Below are positions 8,999-18,074 of a stretch of DNA of 64,000 nucleotides, one piece after another. A program made the translations under genes and the position numbers. The notes beneath the pieces are model-generated. The model had not been told where the DNA came from. It saw nothing but the letters and a program-made list of their open reading frames with translations, and did no database searches. The stretch is taken from positions 1,486,048-1,550,047 of the forward strand of contig NZ_LT669941.1 in assembly GCF_900128505.1 (NCBI RefSeq), given 5' to 3'. The DNA comes from Parabacteroides timonensis (GTDB lineage Bacteria > Bacteroidota > Bacteroidia > Bacteroidales > Tannerellaceae). Every line of letters begins with the position of its first letter. Position 1 is the stretch's first letter.

Positions 8999-10087
8999 TT
9001 ATAAATGATTCAACGCATAAACATAAGCTCCCAAAGCTACCGAACGGCTGGCTCCCTGCTTACTGATCATGACTCCGATACGTTTACAAGGGTCATAGTC
9101 CACTTCACGACCTGAACCGGGGACACGTATCTTCACTGCTTCTCCTTTTGCAAACAGATTGAACTCAGCCTCGTCATCCAAATTATAGGCTTTACTTTGC
9201 AAGCGACAGAAACGGCTACCGTCCATCATACCGGTCTGGCTGTTCATCTCCTGTAAAAGTGCAGGAAGGATATATTTGGCTGCACCGGTCAAACCACCGC
9301 CGATCACGACCAGACCGTCGATTAACGTGATAGCTTGTGCAATGGCATCTCCTGCCATCTCTCCCAACTCGGCAAAAGCACGAAGGGCTGCTTCCTGATT
9401 ACCCGGGCGGATACCTTCTGCCATATCGAATATATCTTTCGGAGTATAAACATGGGTGTCTCCGGAAAGCTCCCGGTACACGCGTTGTACGGCACGGATA
9501 CTCACGCTTTCTTCCACGATATAGGGGTGATATTTCTTATTGCGGAAACACCAGATGTCACCTCCGGCAGCATTATCGCCCATCAGCAGATTTCCGTCGA
9601 TAACGACTCCGGCTCCGAAGCCTGTGCCCAGTGTGAGACCCAGCAGGTTTTTATAACGTTTGATACTGCCTGCTTTTTCCAGACGGTTGTTTATTTCCGG
9701 TAAAGCACCGGTCAGTGCTTCCCCGTAGGCAAAAAGGTCACCGTCATTATTTATGAAGACAGGGATATTGAATATATCTTCCAGATACGGGCCTAACGCC
9801 ACACCTCCCCGGAAAGAGGGGAAATTCGGCAGGTCACCGATGATACCTGCCGGATAGTCTGCCGGACCGGGAAAAGCGAAGCTGATAGCGACCGGTGGTT
9901 CCGGTAGTTGCTCGCGGATACGGCTGAAACCTGTTGCCAGTTGTCCCAGGCATTGTTCCTGACTACAGGCACAGGAGGGTAAAGTGATCGGGGTCACGAT
10001 CTCGTCGCCCCCGCGGATAGCCGAGAAGACCAGGTTGGTTCCTCCGGCGTCGAGGGTCATTACTATGCGGTTATCGTTACTATACAT
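8999..10087 (-). CDS. ROK-family sugar kinase
   Basis: A cytoplasmic kinase of 362 residues. The ATP-binding D-A-G-G-T-N motif is at 13-18, the catalytic Asp is D115 in F-I-N-N-D-G-D, and a second phosphate motif G-T-G-F-G-A-G is at 154-160. The usual ROK zinc motif (C-x-C-G-x-x-G-C) expected after about 175 is absent; the segment there reads G-D-I-W-C-F-R-N-K-K. The gene lies between the phosphomannose-isomerase-like gene and the GH92 mannosidase, so a mannokinase (or gluco/mannokinase) role is the natural inference: mannose plus ATP to mannose-6-phosphate. Fructokinase or N-acetylmannosamine kinase activity is not excluded. Confidence 0.88.
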   Translation of the reverse strand: MYSNDNRIVMTLDAGGTNLVFSAIRGGDEIVTPITLPSCACSQEQCLGQLATGFSRIREQLPEPPVAISFAFPGPADYPAGIIGDLPNFPSFRGGVALGPYLEDIFNIPVFINNDGDLFAYGEALTGALPEINNRLEKAGSIKRYKNLLGLTLGTGFGAGVVIDGNLLMGDNAAGGDIWCFRNKKYHPYIVEESVSIRAVQRVYRELSGDTHVYTPKDIFDMAEGIRPGNQEAALRAFAELGEMAGDAIAQAITLIDGLVVIGGGLTGAAKYILPALLQEMNSQTGMMDGSRFCRLQSKAYNLDDEAEFNLFAKGEAVKIRVPGSGREVDYDPCKRIGVMISKQGASRSVALGAYVYALNHL

Positions 10088-10118
10088 TATATATATGTGT
10101 TTTAATTGGTATTCGATT

Positions 10119-11870
10119 TTATCCTTTCACCCGAACGTATGCCTTTATCGTCCCACAGGTTTTCCCTTCGGAAATACCATACGGGCGAATGGTGTAATCG
10201 CCGACGATGGCAGGAACGATAAACGTTTCGGCATAATGGACAATGAACGGTTCGAACGCATTCGTCGGACTTTCCACGATCAGTTCATCCCCTTCGATCA
10301 CATTAAAAACGTTGACTCCCCCACCCGTATTGTGCGGTACCTTTCCGGTAAACCAGTGACGACGGGTTTCGATAAACTCATTCTCATGCAGGCCGGTACG
10401 TTCTTCCACCCAACCTTCGCCTTCGGCACGCGGCTCAAAATGGTTGACCAGCTGGTCGCGTACGAAATCGGTTTGCCGTTCCCACTGGATAACATGGGAG
10501 CCGTGTTTGATATTGATCGGGCGCGGCTTACCGTCCAGTCCCAGACGCCCCCAATCCCACAGTTTGAAGGTGAAAAGGCTGGGTGTCGCACTGATCTCAA
10601 GCACCATCGCATTCGAACCCGAACAATGGATAGTCCCGTTCGGGATCAGGTAATGGTCATGTTTCTTTGCCGGCCATTTATTTACATACTTTTCCGTATC
10701 GAACGGTTCGCCCGACACCTGCGCTTCATTCAAAGCGGCGATCATCTCTTCCGGATCGACACCGGTTTTCAGTCCGAGATAAACGGTTGCATCCTCACCG
10801 GCATCCAACAGGTAGTAACTCTCGTCCTGCGTATAATAAATACCGAACGTATCACGTATATATTGAGTTGTCGGGTGAACCTGTAAGCTCAGATTACCCC
10901 CTCCCATCGTATCGAGGAAGTCGAAACGTATCGGGAAGTCCTGTCCGAAACGCGATTCTACCGGACCACCCAATAAGTTACGGGTCTGATAAAACACCAG
11001 GTTATTGGAAGCCATCTCGAACAGTTCGCCTGCGACTTTCAGATACAGACTATTCTCTTCCGGCACACAATCGAAGCACCAGCCAAAATTCTCCTGTTCC
11101 TTATCTAGGTCACATACTTCTTTCATCCACTGACCGCCCCAGGGTGCAGGGTCGAAGAAGGGAACCACACGGAACGGCTGATGGGCAGTCTTTTCCAGAC
11201 CGGCGCGCATCGTCTCACCGGTGATCATCTTCGGCATATCAGGAATATGCGTATCCAGCCAGTAATCGACCTTAGGTAGTAATTCTTTCTTCAGGGCATC
11301 GCAGACATTCCAGTCGATGAAATATCCCCGTTTATAATGGTATGAAGGAGCCTCTTCACGGTTCTTCACTCCTAGTCCGTCGATCTCACCCCGACGGAAA
11401 CGCTGCTGGATCTCCCAGCGTGCCATATCGACATAGACCAAGACATCGGCTTCGCGGACAACCTCCGCCGCAGCATGTCCGTAAACGATAACCAGACCGG
11501 TAGCTGCTACAATCTTTTCGCGGCATTCTTTTACTTTGTCTGCATCCAGGAAGTCCGCATAGTAAAACGGTGCGCGACGTCCAAAAAGGCGATCGTCTGT
11601 CAGATAAGGATAAGTCATCTTCTCAATGTCTTTTACGCCTTTAAAACACTGATCCGAATGAATCATCAATGAAGGCTCCAACGCTACCAGATGTTCAGCC
11701 AGTTTATCTGTATACACACCATGATAACACTCGATAACAACGACCTTTCGTGCCAACTTTTCCGGGACGTTGCATACTTCCTTCAACTTATCCAGAACAG
11801 ACTCCCAACCTTTCCAAAGAGCCCCGTCGACTGTTGTTGAGGGACTTTTATCGTAATTACTCTTTCTCAT
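10119..11870 (-). CDS. Phosphomannose-isomerase-like protein with N-terminal kinase-like domain
   Basis: From the ATG at 11870 (4 bp after the stop of the preceding gene) the protein has 583 residues. The frame runs back to 11990, but that start would overlap the neighbour by over 100 bp. Residues 230-580 resemble class I mannose-6-phosphate isomerase, with zinc ligands in place: Q330 and H332 in L-Q-V-H-P, E350, and H415 in G-T-I-H-C. Residues about 40-165 resemble a uridine-kinase-type fold (E-A-D-V-L-V-Y-V-D-M near 140-149), but the P-loop G-K-T is missing: the equivalent region reads I-E-C-Y-H-G-V-Y-T-D-K. The isomerase half would convert mannose-6-phosphate, made by the adjacent ROK kinase, to fructose-6-phosphate. 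The role of the front domain is unknown. Confidence 0.82.
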   Translation of the reverse strand: MRKSNYDKSPSTTVDGALWKGWESVLDKLKEVCNVPEKLARKVVVIECYHGVYTDKLAEHLVALEPSLMIHSDQCFKGVKDIEKMTYPYLTDDRLFGRRAPFYYADFLDADKVKECREKIVAATGLVIVYGHAAAEVVREADVLVYVDMARWEIQQRFRRGEIDGLGVKNREEAPSYHYKRGYFIDWNVCDALKKELLPKVDYWLDTHIPDMPKMITGETMRAGLEKTAHQPFRVVPFFDPAPWGGQWMKEVCDLDKEQENFGWCFDCVPEENSLYLKVAGELFEMASNNLVFYQTRNLLGGPVESRFGQDFPIRFDFLDTMGGGNLSLQVHPTTQYIRDTFGIYYTQDESYYLLDAGEDATVYLGLKTGVDPEEMIAALNEAQVSGEPFDTEKYVNKWPAKKHDHYLIPNGTIHCSGSNAMVLEISATPSLFTFKLWDWGRLGLDGKPRPINIKHGSHVIQWERQTDFVRDQLVNHFEPRAEGEGWVEERTGLHENEFIETRRHWFTGKVPHNTGGGVNVFNVIEGDELIVESPTNAFEPFIVHYAETFIVPAIVGDYTIRPYGISEGKTCGTIKAYVRVKG

Positions 11871-11874
11871 TATT

Positions 11875-13173
11875 TTATTTATTTTCTTCTGACCATTCAT
11901 TAAACATCTCGATAGCTTTCGCCAGTACTCCTGCCGATCCTTTGAAATGACCGGAACCGCTGGGTACACCACCCATACCGTACCATTCATAGAAACCCTT
12001 ATTCTGGATCACCCGGTCGATCATCGGTCGTACCTCTTCGTAGGCTTCCTTTACCATACCGTTAGCAATAAGCTGCTGGATCATACGGCCACCGAACCAG
12101 GTCCAGTCGCCACCATTCTGATAGATATAGGCTTTCGACATTCCTCCACGGAAAAAGTTTTCCGGATAAGTAGGATACAGGGTCAAGCCGATACTCGGCA
12201 TTCCCGACAGACGGACGTTCTCAAGCATCTGTGCATTGACGGTTGCTATCTCTTCCGGTGACAAAAGTCCGGCTTCGATAGCAATGGCTGTTCCTCCGTG
12301 ATAATGCACGTCCAGTTCATTGAAGCCTTTGGGTATCGGGGAATTTTCGGGATAGATATGCGGGATAAACTTCTGACGCTGTGCATCCCAGAGGTGCTTA
12401 CGTACATTCGCGGAGATATGCTGGCGAAGCTCTTTCCAACGGAGCTTATCGGCTTCATCGGTAGTCATCTCATCCATATAGTTGAGGGCAATGATGAACA
12501 TGGCATTATCGTATACGTCGATAGCCGGGTCGGACAGTTCGTTCATATCACAACCAAAGTCATCGTTGGGCTGCACGTCTCCCCAGTCCGCCGTCATAGC
12601 ACCGTAGAGAAGGCCGTATTGTTCATTATACCGTTCTTTCATCAGATAGTCGATCATTCCGATCATACGCTGGTAGACGGTACGACCGGCAACCGTTTCA
12701 TTCAGGATAGAGGTATCACCGGTCTTACGGATATACTTTCCTACGATATGGATCAAAGAGGATTCCTGGTCGGTCTCTACCGTATTCTTAAAAGCGACAT
12801 GATCGGGGGCTGCCTCCGAATAATACGGATGGTCATCACCCCAGTTGAAGTCTGCTTTCAGGACATAACCGTCTATCATTTCGTCGTTCGGCTGCTGCAA
12901 TGCAAAGAACAGCAGGATGGCATTACGCAGGTCGGACGGGTTGCTTTCCTCGCAGGCAACCTCGATAAAAGTATTCATATCGCGTGCCCAGATCTGGGAG
13001 TAACCGCTTCCAGCGTTGAAACCGCTACGGATAACTGAACGGGCCATACTGTCGACTATATGTAGTGTCTTGTCATTACGGATATCTTTTGCTAATTGTT
13101 GTGTGGGGGTAGGCCCTGTACAGGCGATAAAGCCGCTACACAAGGTCAATAGTAATAGGTGTTTCTTCTTCAT
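11875..13173 (-). CDS. Six-hairpin (alpha/alpha)6 glycosidase-like lipoprotein, family not assigned
   Basis: A 432-residue protein with a lipoprotein signal (lipobox F-I-A-C, Cys18). It looks like an (alpha/alpha)6-barrel glycosidase: Y-S-Q-I-W-A-R-D-M at 58-66 (D65), T-A-D-W-G-D-V at 194-200, Y-D-N-A-M-F near 221, G-G-D-W-T-W-F-G-G at 354-362 and F-Y-E-W-Y-G-M-G-G near the end. The I-W-A-R-D motif is reminiscent of invertase-like (GH100-type) and debranching-type six-hairpin enzymes, but I cannot place it in one family and it lacks the M-W-L-R-D signature of GH125. It is the first gene of the mannose operon, so it probably removes a sugar from the same glycan. Confidence 0.75.
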   Translation of the reverse strand: MKKKHLLLLTLCSGFIACTGPTPTQQLAKDIRNDKTLHIVDSMARSVIRSGFNAGSGYSQIWARDMNTFIEVACEESNPSDLRNAILLFFALQQPNDEMIDGYVLKADFNWGDDHPYYSEAAPDHVAFKNTVETDQESSLIHIVGKYIRKTGDTSILNETVAGRTVYQRMIGMIDYLMKERYNEQYGLLYGAMTADWGDVQPNDDFGCDMNELSDPAIDVYDNAMFIIALNYMDEMTTDEADKLRWKELRQHISANVRKHLWDAQRQKFIPHIYPENSPIPKGFNELDVHYHGGTAIAIEAGLLSPEEIATVNAQMLENVRLSGMPSIGLTLYPTYPENFFRGGMSKAYIYQNGGDWTWFGGRMIQQLIANGMVKEAYEEVRPMIDRVIQNKGFYEWYGMGGVPSGSGHFKGSAGVLAKAIEMFNEWSEENK

Positions 13174-13196
13174 ATTATTTGCACTCTTATTTGATG

Positions 13197-13204
13197 CAAA
13201 GATA
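13197..13204 (-). promoter_or_regulatory. Candidate -7 box of the mannose operon
   Basis: The minus strand reads TATCTTTG, matching TAnnTTTG, 24 bp upstream of the ATG at 13173. No clear -33 TTTG is present at the expected distance, so this is only a candidate start for the 13.2 to 2.5 kb operon. Confidence 0.4.
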
Positions 13205-13263
13205 TTCTATTACTAAAGATTGAATGCTTTCATTTATTGCGAAAGTCTTATACTATCTTACTA

Positions 13264-13451
13264 TTACTTTTGGCTTGATCCAAAAGTAAACAAAAAATCA
13301 AGGCTGCACCGGCTTCGCTGCTACGGCAAAAGACTACGCTGTCGTCTGCGAACTCGCTTCGCTCAAACAGCGCAGTCTCCTAACGCTTCGTCTTTCACCT
13401 TCGCGGACGCTCACCCGCTGAGGCCTTTCCTAGAACGCTTTGCGTTCTCTT
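13264..13451. repeat. Intergenic element of the dispersed Bacteroidetes type, non-coding
   Basis: The stretch begins with a hairpin (ACTTTTGG at 13266-13273, CCAAAAGT at 13280-13287), continues with AAACAAAAAATCAAGGCTGC, then a GC-richer tract full of GCTTCGCT-like short palindromes, and ends with AGAACGC-TTT-GCGTTCT near 13433-13449. From memory, elements starting CTTTTGGCTTGATCCAAAAG are scattered between genes in many Bacteroidetes genomes; this needs a genome search. It fills most of the 302-bp gap between the GH2 stop (13476) and the start at 13173. The plus-strand open frame across it looks spurious. Confidence 0.55.
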
Positions 13452-13475
13452 AAGATGGCCGATACCGTTCGTTCT

Positions 13476-16457
13476 TTAGAAGATGATCTCTATCTTCCCA
13501 TAACAAGGGTTAGCCTCCAATGTCTTACAATAATTTCCCCAGGCAATTTCCGGATAATCACAACGGTTGTTGACGTACAGGATCAATTGGCCATCTGCGC
13601 GCTTACTTGAACGGCAGGCAACAGTGGCATCCGGTGAAAGAACCGATAAGCCTTTTCCTGTATTACCGGCATTCAACGTATAGAAATAGATATTTTCTTT
13701 CATTCCTTTTGCCATTTGAGTAAGCGGGCGATCGCAATTCGCTCCGGCATCTGCCCAATAATAATAATTGTGCGTATCACTCTGCCAGGGTTGTTCCGGA
13801 CGGGCTCCATAAGGCACTTTGTTCGGATTATAGAGAGAGGTTTCTCCTTCATTGCCTGCAAAAGCACCGGAAGGATAATAGCTCCAATGTCCCCGACGTT
13901 TCCATTTCAGCCGGTCCATCGTTTCAGGAAGATGGAAGGATAGACCTGTTTCACGCAAGAAACCATTCGGTTGTCCGTTCGTCAGATAATTGATCTCCAT
14001 ACGTCCTTCGGGAGAGATCAATAGACGGATATCCGTATCCACATCATTATAACGACCGTTCAGGATAACCAGGACATTATCGCCTTGTTTTGTATAAGTG
14101 ATGCTCTGCTTCTGCCAGTCGGCATCCGATGTAAGGAACTTGGTTGCACTCTTACGCACTTCGGCTCCCGTCAGATGGTTCAGGTTGATATCCAGATTCA
14201 GGAAAGGACCTTTTTCTATAAAGACCTGTCCGTCCGCCGTTGCATGACAGATCAGACCGGTTTCTTTACTGAACGGGATTTCAAAACGATCGCCTTTTAC
14301 CACGATACGGTCAGCACTTTCTTCGACCAGTAGCGAACCTTTACGATCCGGTTGCGGCAGTGTGATTTTAGGTTGCCCTAATGTGACAAGCGAGGCATCG
14401 ATCAAATCTCCCTCCGCTGTAAAGAAACTGACAAGCAGTTCGCCGCCTTCTTTCCAGTCTTCAGCGGGAAGGATCAGGACACCTTTCTGATGCGGTTCGA
14501 TGGAAGCCATCCGGATATCTTTTTCCATACTGTTATATTGATAACGTACTTTTATCTCATTCAGGTTCGTATGATCGAAACGGTTATATACCGGAAGAAC
14601 CAGACGTTCACCCGTTGTATAATCACTGACCTGCTCCGCTAACAAGCGTACTGGTGAATAGGCTTTCTTGGTAGACCAGAACTCCGGTTTCTCACGACGC
14701 CATACATCTACTATTCCCCATTCGCCATATCCTACGCAGTTTCCCTGAAAGTCTTCCGGCTTGGCAGTACGGGCAAACTCCTTCCAGAAAGAAGTACCCA
14801 TCTTAGGCTCGGGTAACATAAATGTCTCGTCGATATATCCCCAGATGGCACCGCCCAAACCGCCGGGAGCATCGAACAAACCGCTCCACATCTTATCGAG
14901 GGAGATTCCCCAGAACTCACGGATATTCGGATCGTCCTGCAATGTTTTATAGGTATAGCAAGCAGGATGTGCCCATTCGTCGAAAAGAGCCGGAATACCA
15001 TGTCCCTGGAAGTTACGGGTGGCGCGTCCCCATTGGTTCAGGTTTCCATCCACATCTTGATAATGCATGCTCAGAATATCATATATCGGCATCTTCTCGC
15101 CTATCGAACCGGGATAACTGAAGATAACAGGGCGAGTCGTATCCGTCGCTTTCACCCAATCCCAACAAGCCTGAAAGTTCTTTCCGTACACACTCTCATT
15201 ACCGATCGACCAGAAAAGGATCGATGGATGCGAGCGGAACGACTTTACCATTTCACGGCATTGTGACAAATAACGAGGTGTAAACTCGGTACTATCCTGT
15301 GTCTTACCCGGGGCATAATTCTTCTGGCGATAGGTATCGACGAAACAAACAGCCGTTTCACACTCTACATAGATACCGAAGCGGTCGCAATACTCAAGGA
15401 ACTTTTCAGAAGGCGGATAATGCGAAGTACGCACAAAATTCATATTCGACTGTTTGAAACGAATCGCATCCAGGCTATCGAGTTCAACCGTCGTGGTGCG
15501 TCCCAATGTGGGATGGATATCGTGGCGGCAGGCTCCGCGTAACTTGACGGGAAGACCGTTTACAAGCATACGGTCTTTTACGACCTTCACATCACGGAAA
15601 CCGATGCGTTTACTGAAACGAGTCAGTTCCTTGCCTCCTTCCCGGATGGATACGGCCAGGGTATAGAGGTTCGGGTGTTCAGCGTCCCATTTCAAAGGAT
15701 TGCGTACAGATAGTTCGTTGCTGTTCCCGTTCTCCTTTAGAGGAAAAGTGGTTTGCGACAAGGAGATGTTGTTGCCGAAAGGGTCGGTTAATGTATAAGC
15801 GACTTCTGCATTACCCGATGTTTTTCCCTGGTAAGAAACTTTCAGGACAGCATCTTTATAAAGAGTGTCGAGAAGAGTTTCGGCAGAGAAGTCATAAAGG
15901 CAGGTTTCCGGTAAAGCGAAGACAGTTACGTCGCGCAAAATACCTCCTATCGGATGATGCCCGTAGCCGGAAGCATAAGAGATATCGTCGATACGGTCGG
16001 TGATCTCCACCTGTATCTCATTTTTCTTTCCGGGATGTACAAACTCGGTTATATCGGTTTCCCAACGGGTGAAACCACCATAATGTTCACGGACTTCCTT
16101 CCCATTTACCGACAAGCGGGCATGACTGTAAACACCGTCGAAACGCAGTATCGTACGCTTCCCTTTATAATCGGCCGGAAGGGTAAACGATTTACGGTAC
16201 AGATAAGGAGTATCGTGCTGAATAGCGTAGCCTTGCATAGCCAGTTCACCGGGAACCTGGACGGTATTCCACTTTCCTTTGTTATCATAACGGAACTGCC
16301 ATGTACCGCTCAACAATATCGAAGAGTTATTCACCCCGCTTATCTCGCAAGGGATCAGGAAAGAAGACTCCGGAGAGAGTGTCTCCGATGAATCTGCCGC
16401 ACCTATCCCCTGATTGAGCAGGAAACAACTACTCAAGAGTAATAATGTTTTTTTCAT
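13476..16457 (-). CDS. GH2 glycoside hydrolase (beta-galactosidase/beta-glucuronidase type), exported
   Basis: Starting at the ATG at 16457 the protein has 993 residues and a clear signal peptide (M-K-K-T-L-L-L-L-S-S). The frame extends to 16508, but that adds a non-signal leader overlapping the transporter gene. GH2 architecture is visible: sugar-binding beta-sandwich (about 45-185), Ig-like domain (to about 290), then a TIM barrel with acid/base E421 in S-I-G-N-E-S and nucleophile E494 in L-F-D-E-W, followed by extra beta domains. GH2 enzymes are retaining beta-glycosidases; galactosidase, glucuronidase and mannosidase all occur and I cannot choose. It ends an operon that encodes sugar-acid catabolism, so beta-glucuronidase or release of an acidic sugar is worth considering. 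Confidence 0.9.
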   Translation of the reverse strand: MKKTLLLLSSCFLLNQGIGAADSSETLSPESSFLIPCEISGVNNSSILLSGTWQFRYDNKGKWNTVQVPGELAMQGYAIQHDTPYLYRKSFTLPADYKGKRTILRFDGVYSHARLSVNGKEVREHYGGFTRWETDITEFVHPGKKNEIQVEITDRIDDISYASGYGHHPIGGILRDVTVFALPETCLYDFSAETLLDTLYKDAVLKVSYQGKTSGNAEVAYTLTDPFGNNISLSQTTFPLKENGNSNELSVRNPLKWDAEHPNLYTLAVSIREGGKELTRFSKRIGFRDVKVVKDRMLVNGLPVKLRGACRHDIHPTLGRTTTVELDSLDAIRFKQSNMNFVRTSHYPPSEKFLEYCDRFGIYVECETAVCFVDTYRQKNYAPGKTQDSTEFTPRYLSQCREMVKSFRSHPSILFWSIGNESVYGKNFQACWDWVKATDTTRPVIFSYPGSIGEKMPIYDILSMHYQDVDGNLNQWGRATRNFQGHGIPALFDEWAHPACYTYKTLQDDPNIREFWGISLDKMWSGLFDAPGGLGGAIWGYIDETFMLPEPKMGTSFWKEFARTAKPEDFQGNCVGYGEWGIVDVWRREKPEFWSTKKAYSPVRLLAEQVSDYTTGERLVLPVYNRFDHTNLNEIKVRYQYNSMEKDIRMASIEPHQKGVLILPAEDWKEGGELLVSFFTAEGDLIDASLVTLGQPKITLPQPDRKGSLLVEESADRIVVKGDRFEIPFSKETGLICHATADGQVFIEKGPFLNLDINLNHLTGAEVRKSATKFLTSDADWQKQSITYTKQGDNVLVILNGRYNDVDTDIRLLISPEGRMEINYLTNGQPNGFLRETGLSFHLPETMDRLKWKRRGHWSYYPSGAFAGNEGETSLYNPNKVPYGARPEQPWQSDTHNYYYWADAGANCDRPLTQMAKGMKENIYFYTLNAGNTGKGLSVLSPDATVACRSSKRADGQLILYVNNRCDYPEIAWGNYCKTLEANPCYGKIEIIF

Positions 16458-16492
16458 ATATATTTCATGTTTTATAGTTGTTATTTCTAATG

Positions 16493-18055
16493 TCACCACC
16501 AGAACCAATAGAATGCAACCAATATAGCTATCACGACCAACGACAGGATATTGAACAGGCGGCTCGTATGGAATAATCCGGGCCGGTGTGTCGTATAGGC
16601 ATTTTCCATCGGCTTACGGCTACCCAGTAGGATGATCAATCCGCAACAGAAGAAGAAAACGATCATCATACGATCCATCCACGGTAAACCGGGACAAAGG
16701 AACTTCATCAACGTAGAGAATACAAACGATCCGAAAGCAGCCGCTAATGCTCCGTTTGCCGTCGCCCGTTTATAGAAGAACCCAGCCAGGAAGATCGACA
16801 AAGCACCCGGACTGATAAATCCGGTGAACTCCTGAATATACTGGAACGCCTGATCCAGTCCCGACAACATCGGTGCGATCGATACGGCAACCAGCAACGA
16901 TCCAAAACTCGCCCATCTTCCAGTCTTTACCAATTCATGCTGTCCGGCTTCCTTCCGGAAAAAGGACTTATAAATATCCATTGTAAAGATAGTGGATATA
17001 CTGTTCATCATCGAAGCCAGCGAACTGACAATCGCCGCCGTCAACGCCGCAAAAGCAATCCCTTTCACTCCTACCGGTAGCAGGTTGCTGAGTAGCCAGG
17101 GATAAGCCTCGTCCGACTTTTCCAACGGAGCATTCAAAGCAAACGCAGCAATCCCCGGTATCACGACCAGCAACGGAACCAACAGTTTGATAAACCCGGC
17201 AAACAACATACCGTTCTGCGCCTCTCCCACCGACTTGGCAGCCAAAGCCCGTTGAATAATATATTGGTTGCATCCCCAGTAATACAGGTTTGCCACCCAC
17301 AGTCCACCGAGAATAACAGAGATACCGGGCAAGTCCTTATAGCTCGGATGCGATTTATCGAGGATCAGATGAAACTTATCTTCTGCCTGTGCATACAGGT
17401 TCGTGACACCCTGCCATACTCCTTCACCGGCTCCCAGCAAGTCCAAGGCAATATAAGTCGTTATCAGTCCGCCTCCAATAAGGAAGATCACCTGAATGAC
17501 ATCAGTCAAAGCAACCGCTTTCAATCCTCCGTAGATAGAGTATATACCGGCAAAGGCAGCCAGTCCGACTACTCCCCAAAACAGAGGAATACCCATGACC
17601 TTCTCGATCGTCAGTGCTCCGAGATACAGTATCGAAGTCAGGTTGATAAAGATAAAAACCGCCAGCCAGAAGACAGCCATGACCGTCTTCACCCGCTTAT
17701 CGAACCGCTCTTCCAGGAACTGCGGCATCGTGAATATCTTCTTTTCCAGAAATATCGGAATAAAGTATTTGGCTACGATAATCAATCCCAGTGCGGCGAT
17801 CCATTCATAAGTAGCCATTGCCAGCCCGATCGCATACCCGGAGCCGGACATACCGACAAACTGTTCGGCAGAGATGTTCGACGCAATGATCGAAGCACCG
17901 ATCGCCCACCAGGCCAGTCCGCGTCCGGCAAGGAAATAATCGCCGGCATCCCGTTCTTCGCCTTTCTTCTTTCGTGAGACAAACAATCCTACGAAGAGGA
18001 TCAGGGCACAGTAAGCAATAAAAACAATCAGATCTATTGTGTTCATGGTATTCAT
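16493..18055 (-). CDS. Sodium:solute symporter (SSS/SGLT family)
   Basis: A 520-residue inner-membrane protein with about thirteen to fourteen hydrophobic segments. SSS hallmarks are present: F-L-A-G-R-G-L-A-W-W near 42-51, the A-S-N-I-S-A-E-Q-F sodium-site stretch, and Y-S-I-Y-G-G-L-K-A-V-A-L-T-D-V-I-Q. The pattern is close to sugar-type SGLT transporters of Bacteroidetes. It lies between the SDR and GH2 genes of a sugar-acid operon, so it probably imports the sugar or sugar acid released by the GH2 enzyme. An 82-bp structured element separates it from the upstream SDR gene. A second ATG, three codons on at 18046, is an alternative start. Confidence 0.92.
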   Translation of the reverse strand: MNTMNTIDLIVFIAYCALILFVGLFVSRKKKGEERDAGDYFLAGRGLAWWAIGASIIASNISAEQFVGMSGSGYAIGLAMATYEWIAALGLIIVAKYFIPIFLEKKIFTMPQFLEERFDKRVKTVMAVFWLAVFIFINLTSILYLGALTIEKVMGIPLFWGVVGLAAFAGIYSIYGGLKAVALTDVIQVIFLIGGGLITTYIALDLLGAGEGVWQGVTNLYAQAEDKFHLILDKSHPSYKDLPGISVILGGLWVANLYYWGCNQYIIQRALAAKSVGEAQNGMLFAGFIKLLVPLLVVIPGIAAFALNAPLEKSDEAYPWLLSNLLPVGVKGIAFAALTAAIVSSLASMMNSISTIFTMDIYKSFFRKEAGQHELVKTGRWASFGSLLVAVSIAPMLSGLDQAFQYIQEFTGFISPGALSIFLAGFFYKRATANGALAAAFGSFVFSTLMKFLCPGLPWMDRMMIVFFFCCGLIILLGSRKPMENAYTTHRPGLFHTSRLFNILSLVVIAILVAFYWFWW

Positions 18056-18074
18056 ATTCGTTATCTAATTCTTT

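Noticed and set aside
10298..10612. Minus-strand frame of 104 codons inside the phosphomannose-isomerase-like gene
   Set aside because: It is another frame of a well-supported coding region, without any recognisable domain.
13220..13453. 77-residue plus-strand open frame
   Set aside because: It runs through the palindromic intergenic element, has a biased composition (Arg, Leu, Phe) from the repeated GCTTCGC units and no protein features.
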